Of a DNA stretch of 64,000 bases, positions 45,816 through 54,089 are shown piece by piece (positions within the stretch are counted from its first letter, which is position 1; every line of letters starts with the position of its first letter). The stretch spans positions 79,327 through 143,326 of the forward strand of contig CP054181.1 of NCBI GenBank assembly GCA_015709655.1, given 5' to 3'. The position numbers and the translations under genes were made by a program. The notes beneath the pieces are model-generated. The model had not been told where the DNA came from and did no database searches. It saw only the letters and a list, made by a program, of their open reading frames with translations. The DNA comes from Ignavibacteria bacterium (lineage in GTDB: Bacteria; Bacteroidota; Ignavibacteria; Kapaibacteriales; Kapaibacteriaceae).

Positions 45816-47120
45816 ATGATTAACCGATACACCCGCCCGGAAATGGGATCTATTTGGAGCGATGAGCAACGCTTTTCAATTTGGCTATCAATCGAAGTTC
45901 TTGCATGTGAAGCACAGGCATTACAAGGAATCATTCCCCAGGAAGCCGTCGATGAAATCCGTGAAAAGGCTGCATTCGATGTTGACAGAATTCTTGAAAT
46001 TGAAAAAGAAACGAAACACGACGTCATTGCATTTACGACCAACGTTGCTGAGTATGTTGGGCCAGCCTCACGGTTTATCCATCTTGGGATGACCTCGAGC
46101 GACGTACTGGATACGTGCCTGGCCGTGCAGTTACAACGAGCAGGAAACCTGTTGGTAGCCGGACTTGAAGGGCTCTCGGCCGTCCTGAAAACACGAGCCC
46201 TGGAGTTTAAACACACGCAGTGTATTGGGCGCACCCATGGCATCCATGCTGAAGTCACAACATTTGGTTTAAAATTATTACTTTGGCACCAAGAGATTCA
46301 GCGTGATCTTGACAGATTACAACAGGCCATCAGGACCATCTCGGTAGGCATGATATCAGGTGCCGTTGGCACCTTTGAACACTTGTCGCCCTTTGTTGAA
46401 GAATACGTATGTGAAAAACTCGGTCTGAAGCCAGCATCGGTTTCAACCCAGGTAATACAGCGCGACCGGCATGCCGAGTTTATGACAACACTGGCAATAA
46501 TCGGAACAACTCTCGAGAAAATTGGAACCGAAATCCGTCATCTCCAACGCACCGAAGTTCGTGAGGCTGAAGAATCGTTTACAAAGGGACAAAAGGGGTC
46601 AAGCGCAATGCCCCACAAAAAAAACCCTATCGTCAGCGAACGCCTGTGCGGGCTTGCGCGTGTACTTCGTGCTAATGCGCTTACAGCACTCGAGAACAAT
46701 GCTCTCTGGCACGAGCGGGATATCTCGCACAGCAGCGTGGAACGGATCACGTGTCCGGACTCTACCATTGTTCTTGACTACATGATAAGTCTGGCCACAG
46801 CGTTAATCGATAACCTGGTTGTGTACCCGGATACCATGGTAAAGAATCTTAACGTAACTAACGGACTTCCCTTCTCGCAAAGCGTACTGCTGGCATTGGT
46901 TCGTAAGGGATGTACACGCGAGGATGCCTACAAAATGGTACAGTCCTCCGCCATGAGAACATGGGAAACCTCCGTCCCCCTGAAGCAAACATTACTGGAG
47001 AATCAGGAAATAGCAGCGTTCCTTACGGCTTCAGAACTCGAAAATATCTTTGATGATAGGCGGATGCTGAAGAATGTAGATCTGATTTTCGCCAGATGCG
47101 GCCTAACAGATCAATCATAA
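45816..47120 (+). CDS. purB: Adenylosuccinate lyase
   Basis: Starting at ATG 45816 the protein has 434 residues; the reading frame is open further upstream but those residues do not match the family. It begins MINRYTRPEMGSIWSDEQRF, has the FIHLGMTSSDVLDTCLAVQL and CIGRTHGIHAEVTTFG (catalytic His) motifs and the fumarase-superfamily signature QKGSSAMPHKKNPI. PurB catalyses two purine-pathway steps, releasing fumarate from SAICAR and adenylosuccinate. Its start overlaps in opposite sense with upstream gene alternatives, and its 3' end overlaps the convergent gene by 98 bases. Confidence 0.96.
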   Translation: MINRYTRPEMGSIWSDEQRFSIWLSIEVLACEAQALQGIIPQEAVDEIREKAAFDVDRILEIEKETKHDVIAFTTNVAEYVGPASRFIHLGMTSSDVLDTCLAVQLQRAGNLLVAGLEGLSAVLKTRALEFKHTQCIGRTHGIHAEVTTFGLKLLLWHQEIQRDLDRLQQAIRTISVGMISGAVGTFEHLSPFVEEYVCEKLGLKPASVSTQVIQRDRHAEFMTTLAIIGTTLEKIGTEIRHLQRTEVREAEESFTKGQKGSSAMPHKKNPIVSERLCGLARVLRANALTALENNALWHERDISHSSVERITCPDSTIVLDYMISLATALIDNLVVYPDTMVKNLNVTNGLPFSQSVLLALVRKGCTREDAYKMVQSSAMRTWETSVPLKQTLLENQEIAAFLTASELENIFDDRRMLKNVDLIFARCGLTDQS

Positions 47121-48876
47121 ATTCAGGATCCCCTGCCTCGTAATCATTGATAGCTGGATAGCCGGGACGGTACGTCTGATCAAAGAGCCGTGCTGAACCG
47201 GTTGCGTAGCAAACGTCGGACGTTTGAAAGCGTCCATTGCGAAGGACCGTAGCACGAAACCCCGGCGGATCTACATCAACCGAGTCAATAACAACACCCA
47301 CTTCTGCGCTGTCCCCTAGCAAACACTGGTACGGAATATAGTAAACAGATGTACGTTCCGTCGTTGGTGACAGAGTAATCTGCGCATACCGTTTGGTATA
47401 TCTCCGACCGCTCCACCAAAATGGGCCTAAAGGCCACAACGACGTTGCCCTGGCCCGAATACGGATACGAAGTGAAACACCAACCGGCAAAGGAGATGTT
47501 AATTCAACTTCAATCGGAATACTCACAGTGGAACCGGCAGGTGCAGCGGTATCCAGTACCCGTAGCAGGATGACAGTGTCGGAGCATGGCTGAATGGCAT
47601 ACTCCGGAATCGATGCGTCACCAAGAACAATACCGTTGGCTCCTGCCTCAGCCCCGTAGCCATCAACACCGTTGGAACTGTCTGCCGTATATACTCTGCC
47701 TGCCACCCCTCCCTCAACGTTGGCAGTCAGCGGCGTACTGCGGACCGACGCAGACAGTATGGCAACTCCTCCCGCACCTCCGCCGCCTGGGCCATACCGA
47801 CGATATTCCGAGAATGTACGTCCACCGGCACCGCCTTGTAAACCAAGTTGAAATGGTCTGTGAAGGGGCTTTGGTATAACTACAGAATCACACAGTATCC
47901 AAATTGTACCTCCGCCCCCTCCGCCACCGGCCCCGTCAGCAATGGCTGTCTCGGCACCTGAACCGGATACAAGGATCCGGCCGTTCTCCAACCACTTAAT
48001 AACCTTTGCAATTATAAGAACAACACCGCCACCCGCACCACCAGCAGTGCCCAAGTGGTCATTTTGATGTCCGCCCCCACCCCCTCCGCCCAAGAATACC
48101 CGGTGAGTTGAGTGAAAGAGCACCGAAGTTCCGCCGTGTCCACCCAATGGCAACGAACCAAACTCACTTGTTTGGAATCCGCCATTGCCACCACGTCCAG
48201 CAACCGATCCACCACCGCCACCACCGGCATTTCGGGCATTACCGCCGCCACCGCCAATGTCGCGGTTACCTCTTCCCGCATTGAACCGTTCATCCTCGGT
48301 ACTCAGACCGACTCCTTTGCCACCACCAATCCCACTGAGCCATGTGTTTGACGTTTCCTGAACACATGTATCGTAGCTATTCAAGCTTCCCCATCCACCC
48401 CGGAAGCCCCTTCCAGCTGCATCAATGATGGCACCGAGCTCCACGGTGTCTGCAACAATTGAACAGATGCCACCCACTCCGTCGGCAAATGGCAAAACAT
48501 TCAGATTTGAGGTGATACGGACGACGCTGCCTCCCAGGACACGGCAAACCTGCACACTGCCTTCCGTATCATAATATGGAACGTTCGGCCGGAGGACTAT
48601 CGTATGCTGGCTTATCATTGCTACGGTGTGAATGCTCCATTCGCCGGCATGGCCAAGACCAATAAGATCGCCATCGCTGTTTGTGATGGCACCCTGCGAC
48701 TGATAGACGATGATGGTATCCTGTACAGACAACATCGACGTTGACTCAACGTACACTGTGCTTGTGCAGGTATCAATCCCAACCACACGGGTGCAGAATT
48801 GCTCTGCTCCTGACTCTGCGCTTAAACATAACAGTGCCGCAATAGCAGTTATCGTGCTATGCCAAATGCGCGCCAT
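47023..48876 (-). CDS. Secreted glycine-rich surface protein
   Basis: Starting at ATG 48876 the protein has 617 residues (48900 gives 625). A signal peptide (MARIWHSTITAIAALLCLSAESGAEQ) is followed by a beta-rich N-domain (VVGIDTCTSTVYVESTSMLSV). A long glycine-rich region (about residues 185-400) has repeated Gly5-7 tracts (e.g. GGGGGNARNAGGGGGGS), and a C-terminal beta domain follows. Glycine-rich exported proteins of this type occur in Bacteroidota/Ignavibacteria surface arrays. It is the last of a row of four secreted genes on this strand. The end of its frame runs 98 bases into the 3' end of purB. Confidence 0.7.
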   Translation of the reverse strand: MARIWHSTITAIAALLCLSAESGAEQFCTRVVGIDTCTSTVYVESTSMLSVQDTIIVYQSQGAITNSDGDLIGLGHAGEWSIHTVAMISQHTIVLRPNVPYYDTEGSVQVCRVLGGSVVRITSNLNVLPFADGVGGICSIVADTVELGAIIDAAGRGFRGGWGSLNSYDTCVQETSNTWLSGIGGGKGVGLSTEDERFNAGRGNRDIGGGGGNARNAGGGGGGSVAGRGGNGGFQTSEFGSLPLGGHGGTSVLFHSTHRVFLGGGGGGGHQNDHLGTAGGAGGGVVLIIAKVIKWLENGRILVSGSGAETAIADGAGGGGGGGTIWILCDSVVIPKPLHRPFQLGLQGGAGGRTFSEYRRYGPGGGGAGGVAILSASVRSTPLTANVEGGVAGRVYTADSSNGVDGYGAEAGANGIVLGDASIPEYAIQPCSDTVILLRVLDTAAPAGSTVSIPIEVELTSPLPVGVSLRIRIRARATSLWPLGPFWWSGRRYTKRYAQITLSPTTERTSVYYIPYQCLLGDSAEVGVVIDSVDVDPPGFRATVLRNGRFQTSDVCYATGSARLFDQTYRPGYPAINDYEAGDPEFMIDLLGRIWRKSDLHSSASAYHQRYFRVLKP

Positions 48877-50321
48877 CGCATTACTGTAGAATCGTACCAT
48901 AGCGTTACGGCTTCGTTGTGAAGCAGGTTTAACAGGCGCCCCTCCGGCGTAAGAATCCGATTTTCCGGATTACTCTGAATCGCATTATTATGAATGGAGA
49001 GTCTGTCACCTACATTAAACAATATTATCATCCTTCCATGCGTTCCCCCCATGAATCCTGTTACGTCAATGCCATTCACTCCAGTAATAATTCGGACGAT
49101 CGTTGTTTCTTCCAGCACCATGTTCGAGAGCATACTCCCAGTAGGAACATTAACAGTCTGCTCATTCACAATTGTTGTGCTACCACTTGTTTTGTGCGAG
49201 AACATGTGTGTAAGGGTTTGTGAGTTCTGTGGAAACCTGGTAGCTGGAACCTGATTAGGACGGTAGTTTTCGTGACTTCCGAGCATTACGTCGCCACCAA
49301 GGTGGACAGCCGACATACCACTGGTTTCGCTGACGAACAATCCGGCAATTACCTCACCCTGTCCTTGTGGTGTGAATTCTGCCAACCCCATCACTCCAAC
49401 GTTATACCCTGAGTGGACTACTGCATTGTTTTTTGCTTCACCAAGCACGCCTACTGAAAACGTTGATGTTCCTCCGGGGCCGCCTCTGCGAACAACCCCG
49501 CGAACACCGATCAGTGTGTCCGCAGCAACATTTGAATTTGATGCAGATTCACCATAAACACCGGTCCGCTCGATAAGAGGTACACCTGTATATGATGCTG
49601 AATATGACAGGCCAACAACACCGGACCCCACGGAACTTGCCCGTGCCACTACCCCAATACTGTGAAGTCCGGCTACGATGGCATCAACACCACGCTGTGG
49701 CGCAGTTGTGCCGCCAATTTCAACCGCTGTCCCCGAAGCTGCACTTAACGCATTGTAACGCAGTCCGGTTCCACCGGTTATATCGACAGCAGTACCCAAT
49801 GTTGCCAGCGCCCCTCCTGACGGACTGCCAATGCGAATACCCGTGCCCGTACCATTGGCCGTACTTGAAATCAGTATGCCTGCATCCGCTGTTCCGGTAT
49901 TACCAATATTTACTATCCGAATACCGCTACTTGTAGAGGTGCCAGTAAGGTCAACCGTTAGTCCTGTTCCACTTGTTGCCGGAATTGTTCCTATCCTGGC
50001 TACTTCACCCGCAGCCGCACCGGTCAGTACTCCTACACTTAATGAACCGCGTATCCAGGTTTCTGCCGCTGCTCCGATTTCCATGGCCCGTACCAGACCG
50101 GCAGGCCCACCAAGGAATCGAATTGGTTGTCCGGGAGCGGAGAGATTTGCAACAACCAGAGGGATTACATCATCCGTGTACAGTGCTGCTCCTGACGCCC
50201 CGTTCCACGGACTACCCGCCAAATGAAGGCGGGTTGCCGTTAATTCCTGAGCCCTGCACCAGTAATGGCAGGCGGTGATGCTGATACATAGGAACATCAG
50301 ATATCGTGTAGTCCCAGTCAT
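48849..50321 (-). CDS. Secreted phage-tail-fibre-like surface protein
   Basis: A 490-residue protein with a signal peptide (MTGTTRYLMFLCISITACHYWCRAQE). Thr/Gly/Ser/Ile-rich repeats suggest a beta-helix (GTSTSSGIRIVNIGNTGTADAGILI, GTGTGIRIGSPSGGALATLG, spaced about 20-25 residues apart). The C-terminus resembles tail-spike ends (GRMIILFNVGDRLSIHNN, NRILTPEGRLLNLLHNEAVTLWYDS, RWRAFG). The likely role is a cell-surface adhesin or structural fibre. Its 3' end overlaps the next gene's start region by 28 bases, which implies coupling. Confidence 0.7.
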   Translation of the reverse strand: MTGTTRYLMFLCISITACHYWCRAQELTATRLHLAGSPWNGASGAALYTDDVIPLVVANLSAPGQPIRFLGGPAGLVRAMEIGAAAETWIRGSLSVGVLTGAAAGEVARIGTIPATSGTGLTVDLTGTSTSSGIRIVNIGNTGTADAGILISSTANGTGTGIRIGSPSGGALATLGTAVDITGGTGLRYNALSAASGTAVEIGGTTAPQRGVDAIVAGLHSIGVVARASSVGSGVVGLSYSASYTGVPLIERTGVYGESASNSNVAADTLIGVRGVVRRGGPGGTSTFSVGVLGEAKNNAVVHSGYNVGVMGLAEFTPQGQGEVIAGLFVSETSGMSAVHLGGDVMLGSHENYRPNQVPATRFPQNSQTLTHMFSHKTSGSTTIVNEQTVNVPTGSMLSNMVLEETTIVRIITGVNGIDVTGFMGGTHGRMIILFNVGDRLSIHNNAIQSNPENRILTPEGRLLNLLHNEAVTLWYDSTVMRWRAFGIAR

Positions 50322-50344
50322 AATCCCAATAGAAATTGAATGAA

Positions 50345-51241
50345 TTACAGATTTAATACTGCCCAGGCTATCCGGTCGGTAGCCGACAATCCAACCGAAG
50401 TCTCGACAGTAATGTTTCCATTTACGTAGTCGCGATTGGTAACGCTAATACCAATGGTAGTGCCTGCGTCATTGATGACGGTAACGATTGGTACACTCGA
50501 GGCAGTGATTGTCCCGCCGACGGGAATCACGTGAATATGGGCTCCGGGGGTTGGAGTAAAGAGTCCGTTCAGGATAGCAAACAGGGCGCTCTGCCATGAC
50601 AAACTTCCCGTGGCATCCCCCGTGAGCACCATCCCGCCCTGAGTTGGAGCAGCGGAAGGCAGCGTATATGTAACTGATGCTGACTGTGCCCCGGATTTAA
50701 ACGCAGAATATTCTGTTCCTGAAGCTGAAGGTTCGTATATGCGAAGCTCCGAAGCAGTACCGCTGTTGGTTAACGACACCGTACCCTGCACGTCAACCAA
50801 GCTTACGGGATTAGCAGTGCCTACGCCAACAAAGCCTTGCGACGGACCGCTTATGCCAATGATCCGTATTACCTCGGTTGCATTCGAAGCAAGAACCAGG
50901 TCCTGAGCATTACTCGTACCAAGATACTGCTGCCCTGATGATGTTCCGCCAGTAGTAATTGCTGTGCCGGTTAGATGCCAGAACTCGGCATTGGTCCATC
51001 CAAGTTCTATCGTATTACCCGAAACGTTGGTAGCCGTGAGCGCCTGCCCGGAGGCCCCAACCGCCGGCGGCAATAATACCGTGTAACCGGTAACACCAGT
51101 TTGAGGAATGGAAAGCGAGACGGTAGCTGGTTGCGTGCTCCGAAGGTTGAGTGTACCAGTCGTTTGACTCTGCGCATATAAGCCCGAGGCGCAGCAGAGT
51201 GCAGCAAACCCAACAAATGCAAGACAAAGTACGTTTTTCAT
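50345..51241 (-). CDS. Secreted fibre-like surface protein with C-terminal IGISVTNRDY domain
   Basis: Starting at ATG 51241 after an AAAGGGA site the protein has 298 residues; an upstream ATG at 51292 overlaps the previous gene. The signal peptide is MKNVLCLAFVGFAALCCASGLYAQS. The middle has the adhesin/tail-fibre motif NAEFWHLTGTAITTG, TSNAQDLVLASNATEVIRI and SQGFVGVGTANPVSLVDVQG, seen in many Bacteroidota exported fibre proteins. The last about 55 residues (IGISVTNRDYVNGNITVETSVGLSATDRIAWAVLNL) resemble the end of the neighbouring protein (51277). Confidence 0.7.
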   Translation of the reverse strand: MKNVLCLAFVGFAALCCASGLYAQSQTTGTLNLRSTQPATVSLSIPQTGVTGYTVLLPPAVGASGQALTATNVSGNTIELGWTNAEFWHLTGTAITTGGTSSGQQYLGTSNAQDLVLASNATEVIRIIGISGPSQGFVGVGTANPVSLVDVQGTVSLTNSGTASELRIYEPSASGTEYSAFKSGAQSASVTYTLPSAAPTQGGMVLTGDATGSLSWQSALFAILNGLFTPTPGAHIHVIPVGGTITASSVPIVTVINDAGTTIGISVTNRDYVNGNITVETSVGLSATDRIAWAVLNL

Positions 51242-51276
51242 TACAAATCCCTTTAATAATGTTTTAATAATTTGGG

Positions 51277-51999
51277 TTAATATATTACCCACTGAATTAG
51301 TTCTGTATCTGTTAATGGTGCTGCCGTGCAGAGCGTGATAGTGTTGGTTTGGTAGTCTATGTTGCGTACCGACACTCCAATGTAGGTGTTGCTGAGAACG
51401 GATGCAGCAATCGTAGCTTCGGGCGGGATTTCGATGCCAGGGCTAACCGTATATTCAAACACTCCTGCTATCCCCTTTAATTGTCCCCGTGCGAATGACC
51501 TTGATGCCTCCAGGGTTAAGGTGTGACCGTCACGTGAAATCGTGACGCCACGTCCGGCCACAAGTTCTACCCTTCCTGCCACTTCGTTAACAGAGGTTAC
51601 AACCCCGGTAACATCGGGCGACAGGGCATCGGCTATGTCGGCATGATGTGTAAATAAGGAATACGGAACACTGTTTAATGCTGTCCGCGGCAGGAGCTCC
51701 GGTGCTCCATCGATACTGATCCCAAGCCAGACTAAGCCCCTTTGCAGAAGTGTCAGTGGCAGCGGAACAGTGCTACCCAGAGTTAACGTTACGATACCTT
51801 CACTGGCCTGAGTTACGAAGTTCTCGGAATGCTCGGCAGTACCTCCTACCGGCTGGCCATACCAGAATACAGCCACGTCATGGCTCCCCTGCAGTGGAAT
51901 CTGATTTGTTTCAAGGTAAAGTTGCAGCGTAAACTGGCGGGGAATCTGCGCCATGGCCCAGGACCCTGCAAGAAAAAAGAAGATAATGCTCCGTATCAT
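51277..51999 (-). CDS. Secreted fibre-like surface protein, paralogous C-terminus
   Basis: A 240-residue protein with a signal peptide (MIRSIIFFFLAGSWAMAQ). The N-domain ends in PRTALNSVPYSLFTHHADIADAL, then VTSVNEVAGRVELVAGRGVTISRDGHTLTLEA; both are standard pieces of Bacteroidota tail-fibre-like exported proteins. The C-terminus IGVSVRNIDYQTNTITLCTAAPLTDTELIQWVIY aligns with that of the next gene. It is the promoter-proximal member of the four-gene surface row. Codons for Arg-Gly-Leu at 51734 contain an ARGGGGCTT word. Confidence 0.7.
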   Translation of the reverse strand: MIRSIIFFFLAGSWAMAQIPRQFTLQLYLETNQIPLQGSHDVAVFWYGQPVGGTAEHSENFVTQASEGIVTLTLGSTVPLPLTLLQRGLVWLGISIDGAPELLPRTALNSVPYSLFTHHADIADALSPDVTGVVTSVNEVAGRVELVAGRGVTISRDGHTLTLEASRSFARGQLKGIAGVFEYTVSPGIEIPPEATIAASVLSNTYIGVSVRNIDYQTNTITLCTAAPLTDTELIQWVIY

Positions 52000-52047
52000 A
52001 GAGCATTAGTATGTTAACTGTTCAAGGACGTGACGGTCGTGGAAAAT

Positions 52048-52557
52048 TTATTTGAACGGCACGAGTAATTCGGAATCCAGATTATTCTGAATCATTCTGG
52101 ATAACACATGGGATTGTAACCCTGGATGCTGCAATTGTCTGAACAGCGTACCAAGCTCGGTGGTATCCGAAGCCTGTAGCACCTGGGCAGTTTTGAACCG
52201 TACCCACCGGTATTCATTCAGACTAAAGGTTGCGTTATTTAAGACATTCGCAAATTCTTTTCGTTTTTGCGTAACAGTTGCTTTGCGTTTTTCAAGTTGA
52301 TCTGCCTTTATAGCTACCTCAAGAACTACGGCTAACTGAGTCGGCTGAAGCAGACTGTCGGCAGGAGGATGATATTCATCTTTAACAACAACCATGCTAC
52401 TAATGTTAACGCCAACGGTACGCGAGAAACCCAAAACATTTCTTGCTTCGCGAACAATTTCCCACGTAAAAACAACAAGCATTGTGGCACACACAAGCGC
52501 AACAATGTAAATCCAAAACCAGGGTTTTTGCCAGTATCTGCGATGTTTACGCTTCAC
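52048..52557 (-). CDS. Inner-membrane protein of unknown function downstream of ftsY
   Basis: Starting at GTG 52557 the protein has 170 residues; a longer frame from 52650 runs inside ftsY and is rejected. A basic N-terminus (VKRKHRRYWQKPWF) precedes one membrane helix (WIYIVALVCATMLVVFTWEIV), followed by a periplasmic domain with a charged helix (IKADQLEKRKATVTQKRKEFAN). The start overlaps the ftsY stop by 11 bases. Not recognised. Confidence 0.6.
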   Translation of the reverse strand: MKRKHRRYWQKPWFWIYIVALVCATMLVVFTWEIVREARNVLGFSRTVGVNISSMVVVKDEYHPPADSLLQPTQLAVVLEVAIKADQLEKRKATVTQKRKEFANVLNNATFSLNEYRWVRFKTAQVLQASDTTELGTLFRQLQHPGLQSHVLSRMIQNNLDSELLVPFK

Positions 52558-53575
52558 GGCCTTCTGACGGGTGTTGAACGATGGCGGGAGATTCTTTGTC
52601 ACCAAACATTGCTTCAACAAAGGCAACCGGTTCAAACACCTGCAGATCACTGATTTTTTCGCCCAACCCGATATAGCGAACAGGGATACTTAATCCATCG
52701 GCAATGGCCAGCACGGCACCACCCTTAGCCGTACCATCAAGTTTCGTGAGCACTATGCCGGTTATCGACGCTACCTTAGAGAACTCTCGTGCTTGCACCA
52801 GGGCGTTCTGTCCCGTGGTTGCATCTAACACCAGATAAACGTCATCGGGTGCTGTTGCCTTAACCTTTTTCATTACCCGGCTGATTTTTTCAAGTTCCTG
52901 CATCAGCCCGCCTTTGTTATGTAGGCGTCCGGCGGTATCAATGATCACAACGTCAGTGCCTCGGGCATGGGCAGACGTGAGGGTATCGTAGGCGACGGCA
53001 GCCGGATCGGCACCCTGCTTTTGCCGTACAATATCAACGCCGGCGCGTTCAGCCCAAACCTCGAGCTGTTCGTTGGCTGCAGCCCGGAACGTGTCAGCTG
53101 CACCGATAAGCACCGATTTGCCAGCCGACTTGTAGTTATAAGCAAGTTTACCAATCGTTGTAGTCTTCCCAACTCCGTTTACGCCGATAACAAGGATAAC
53201 GTGGGGTTTCCGTTCTTCGTCGATCGTAAACATACGATCATTATCAGCGGACGGACTCGACACCAGCATGTCGGCAATTTCTTCCTTCAGAACGTCAACG
53301 ATGGTATCTGCGTTTTCCAGTTTGTCCTTTTTAACGCGCTCACGAAGACGCTGGATAATCTTACCTGTAGCCGTAACGCCAACGTCCGACGTGATTAAAA
53401 TTTCCTCAATTTCATCAAGAAGGCCCTGATCGATCTTTCTTCCCGCAAACAAGGCTGTCCGGATTCGTCCAACAATATTGTCACGCGTTTTTGCAAGACC
53501 TTCGGTTAACCGGTTAAACGCCAGTTTCTCCGTAACGCCTGTTACCGCCTTTTTTAGTTTATCGAATAGTCCCAT
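52547..53575 (-). CDS. ftsY: Signal recognition particle receptor
   Basis: A 342-residue SRP GTPase with a four-helix N domain and the G motifs GVNGVGKTTTIGKLAY (G1), AADTFRAAANEQLEVWA (the FtsY/Ffh insertion region), DTAGRLHNKGGLMQEL (G3) and TKLDGTAKGGAVLAI (G4). The ending is KISDLQVFEPVAFVEAMFG. The acidic A domain of enterobacterial FtsY is almost absent, as in many other phyla. It takes ribosome-SRP complexes to the membrane. Its start is overlapped by the 3' end of pgsA. Confidence 0.96.
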   Translation of the reverse strand: MGLFDKLKKAVTGVTEKLAFNRLTEGLAKTRDNIVGRIRTALFAGRKIDQGLLDEIEEILITSDVGVTATGKIIQRLRERVKKDKLENADTIVDVLKEEIADMLVSSPSADNDRMFTIDEERKPHVILVIGVNGVGKTTTIGKLAYNYKSAGKSVLIGAADTFRAAANEQLEVWAERAGVDIVRQKQGADPAAVAYDTLTSAHARGTDVVIIDTAGRLHNKGGLMQELEKISRVMKKVKATAPDDVYLVLDATTGQNALVQAREFSKVASITGIVLTKLDGTAKGGAVLAIADGLSIPVRYIGLGEKISDLQVFEPVAFVEAMFGDKESPAIVQHPSEGREA

Positions 53576-54089
53576 AGAATCTTCTTGAGTAATCCCACAA
53601 AGATAGAGCCATCAGCATTGTGGTGACAACCATGAATGTGATGAGGTAGTCACCAACATCCATGATGGACACAAGGCCCGTAATTGCAATGGCAGTTACA
53701 GCAATTTTCCCTGTAAGCATCGAAGGGGCTGTGGTATCGGTGCGCCTTCGCATGATAAAGCTTCCAGCAATAATGAGTACATCGCGAAGCAGGACGATGG
53801 AAACAAACCACAGTGGAAGTAACGATAGGTACAAGAGAGTAACAACAACACCGGCAACAAATACCTTATCGGCAACCGGATCCAGAATGCGTCCCCACTC
53901 GCTGACGGTGTCCGTTGCCCTGGATACGGCACCATCAAGATAATCGCTAATTGCCGCCACGACGCACACAACCAGCGCATACAACCGCTGGTTCTGCAAT
54001 AACAAGTACACTGCCGGGACTGTCATTAAAATCCGCAGCAGGCTGAGAAGGTTTCCAATTGTGAAAAACGAGCCGCTAATTGTAAACAT
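53559..54089 (-). CDS. pgsA: CDP-alcohol phosphatidyltransferase (PgsA-like)
   Basis: Starting at ATG 54089 the protein has 176 residues; the frame extends upstream to 54158 inside the symporter gene. It has four or five membrane helices and the CDP-alcohol motif SDYLDGAVSRATDTVSEWGRILDPVADK with its metal-binding aspartates. Length and motif fit phosphatidylglycerophosphate synthase, which makes PGP from CDP-diacylglycerol and glycerol 3-phosphate. Other family members cannot be ruled out. It overlaps both neighbours by 14-17 bases. Confidence 0.85.
   Translation of the reverse strand: MFTISGSFFTIGNLLSLLRILMTVPAVYLLLQNQRLYALVVCVVAAISDYLDGAVSRATDTVSEWGRILDPVADKVFVAGVVVTLLYLSLLPLWFVSIVLLRDVLIIAGSFIMRRRTDTTAPSMLTGKIAVTAIAITGLVSIMDVGDYLITFMVVTTMLMALSLWDYSRRFYGTIR

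Noticed and set aside
45776..46258. Upstream extension of the 45230 gene through the purB start
   Set aside because: It lies antisense to well-conserved purB codons; the residues are low-complexity Ser/Arg/Cys-rich and unlike an exported protein. The start at 45775 is preferred.
47830..48300. Glycine tracts in the 47023 gene as a CRISPR or tandem repeat array
   Set aside because: The repetition is at the codon level (GGN runs) without a constant spacer; it is protein low complexity.
52558..52650. N-terminal extension of the 52048 gene
   Set aside because: It overlaps ftsY codons in another frame; the membrane-protein-like sequence begins only at VKRKHRRYW.
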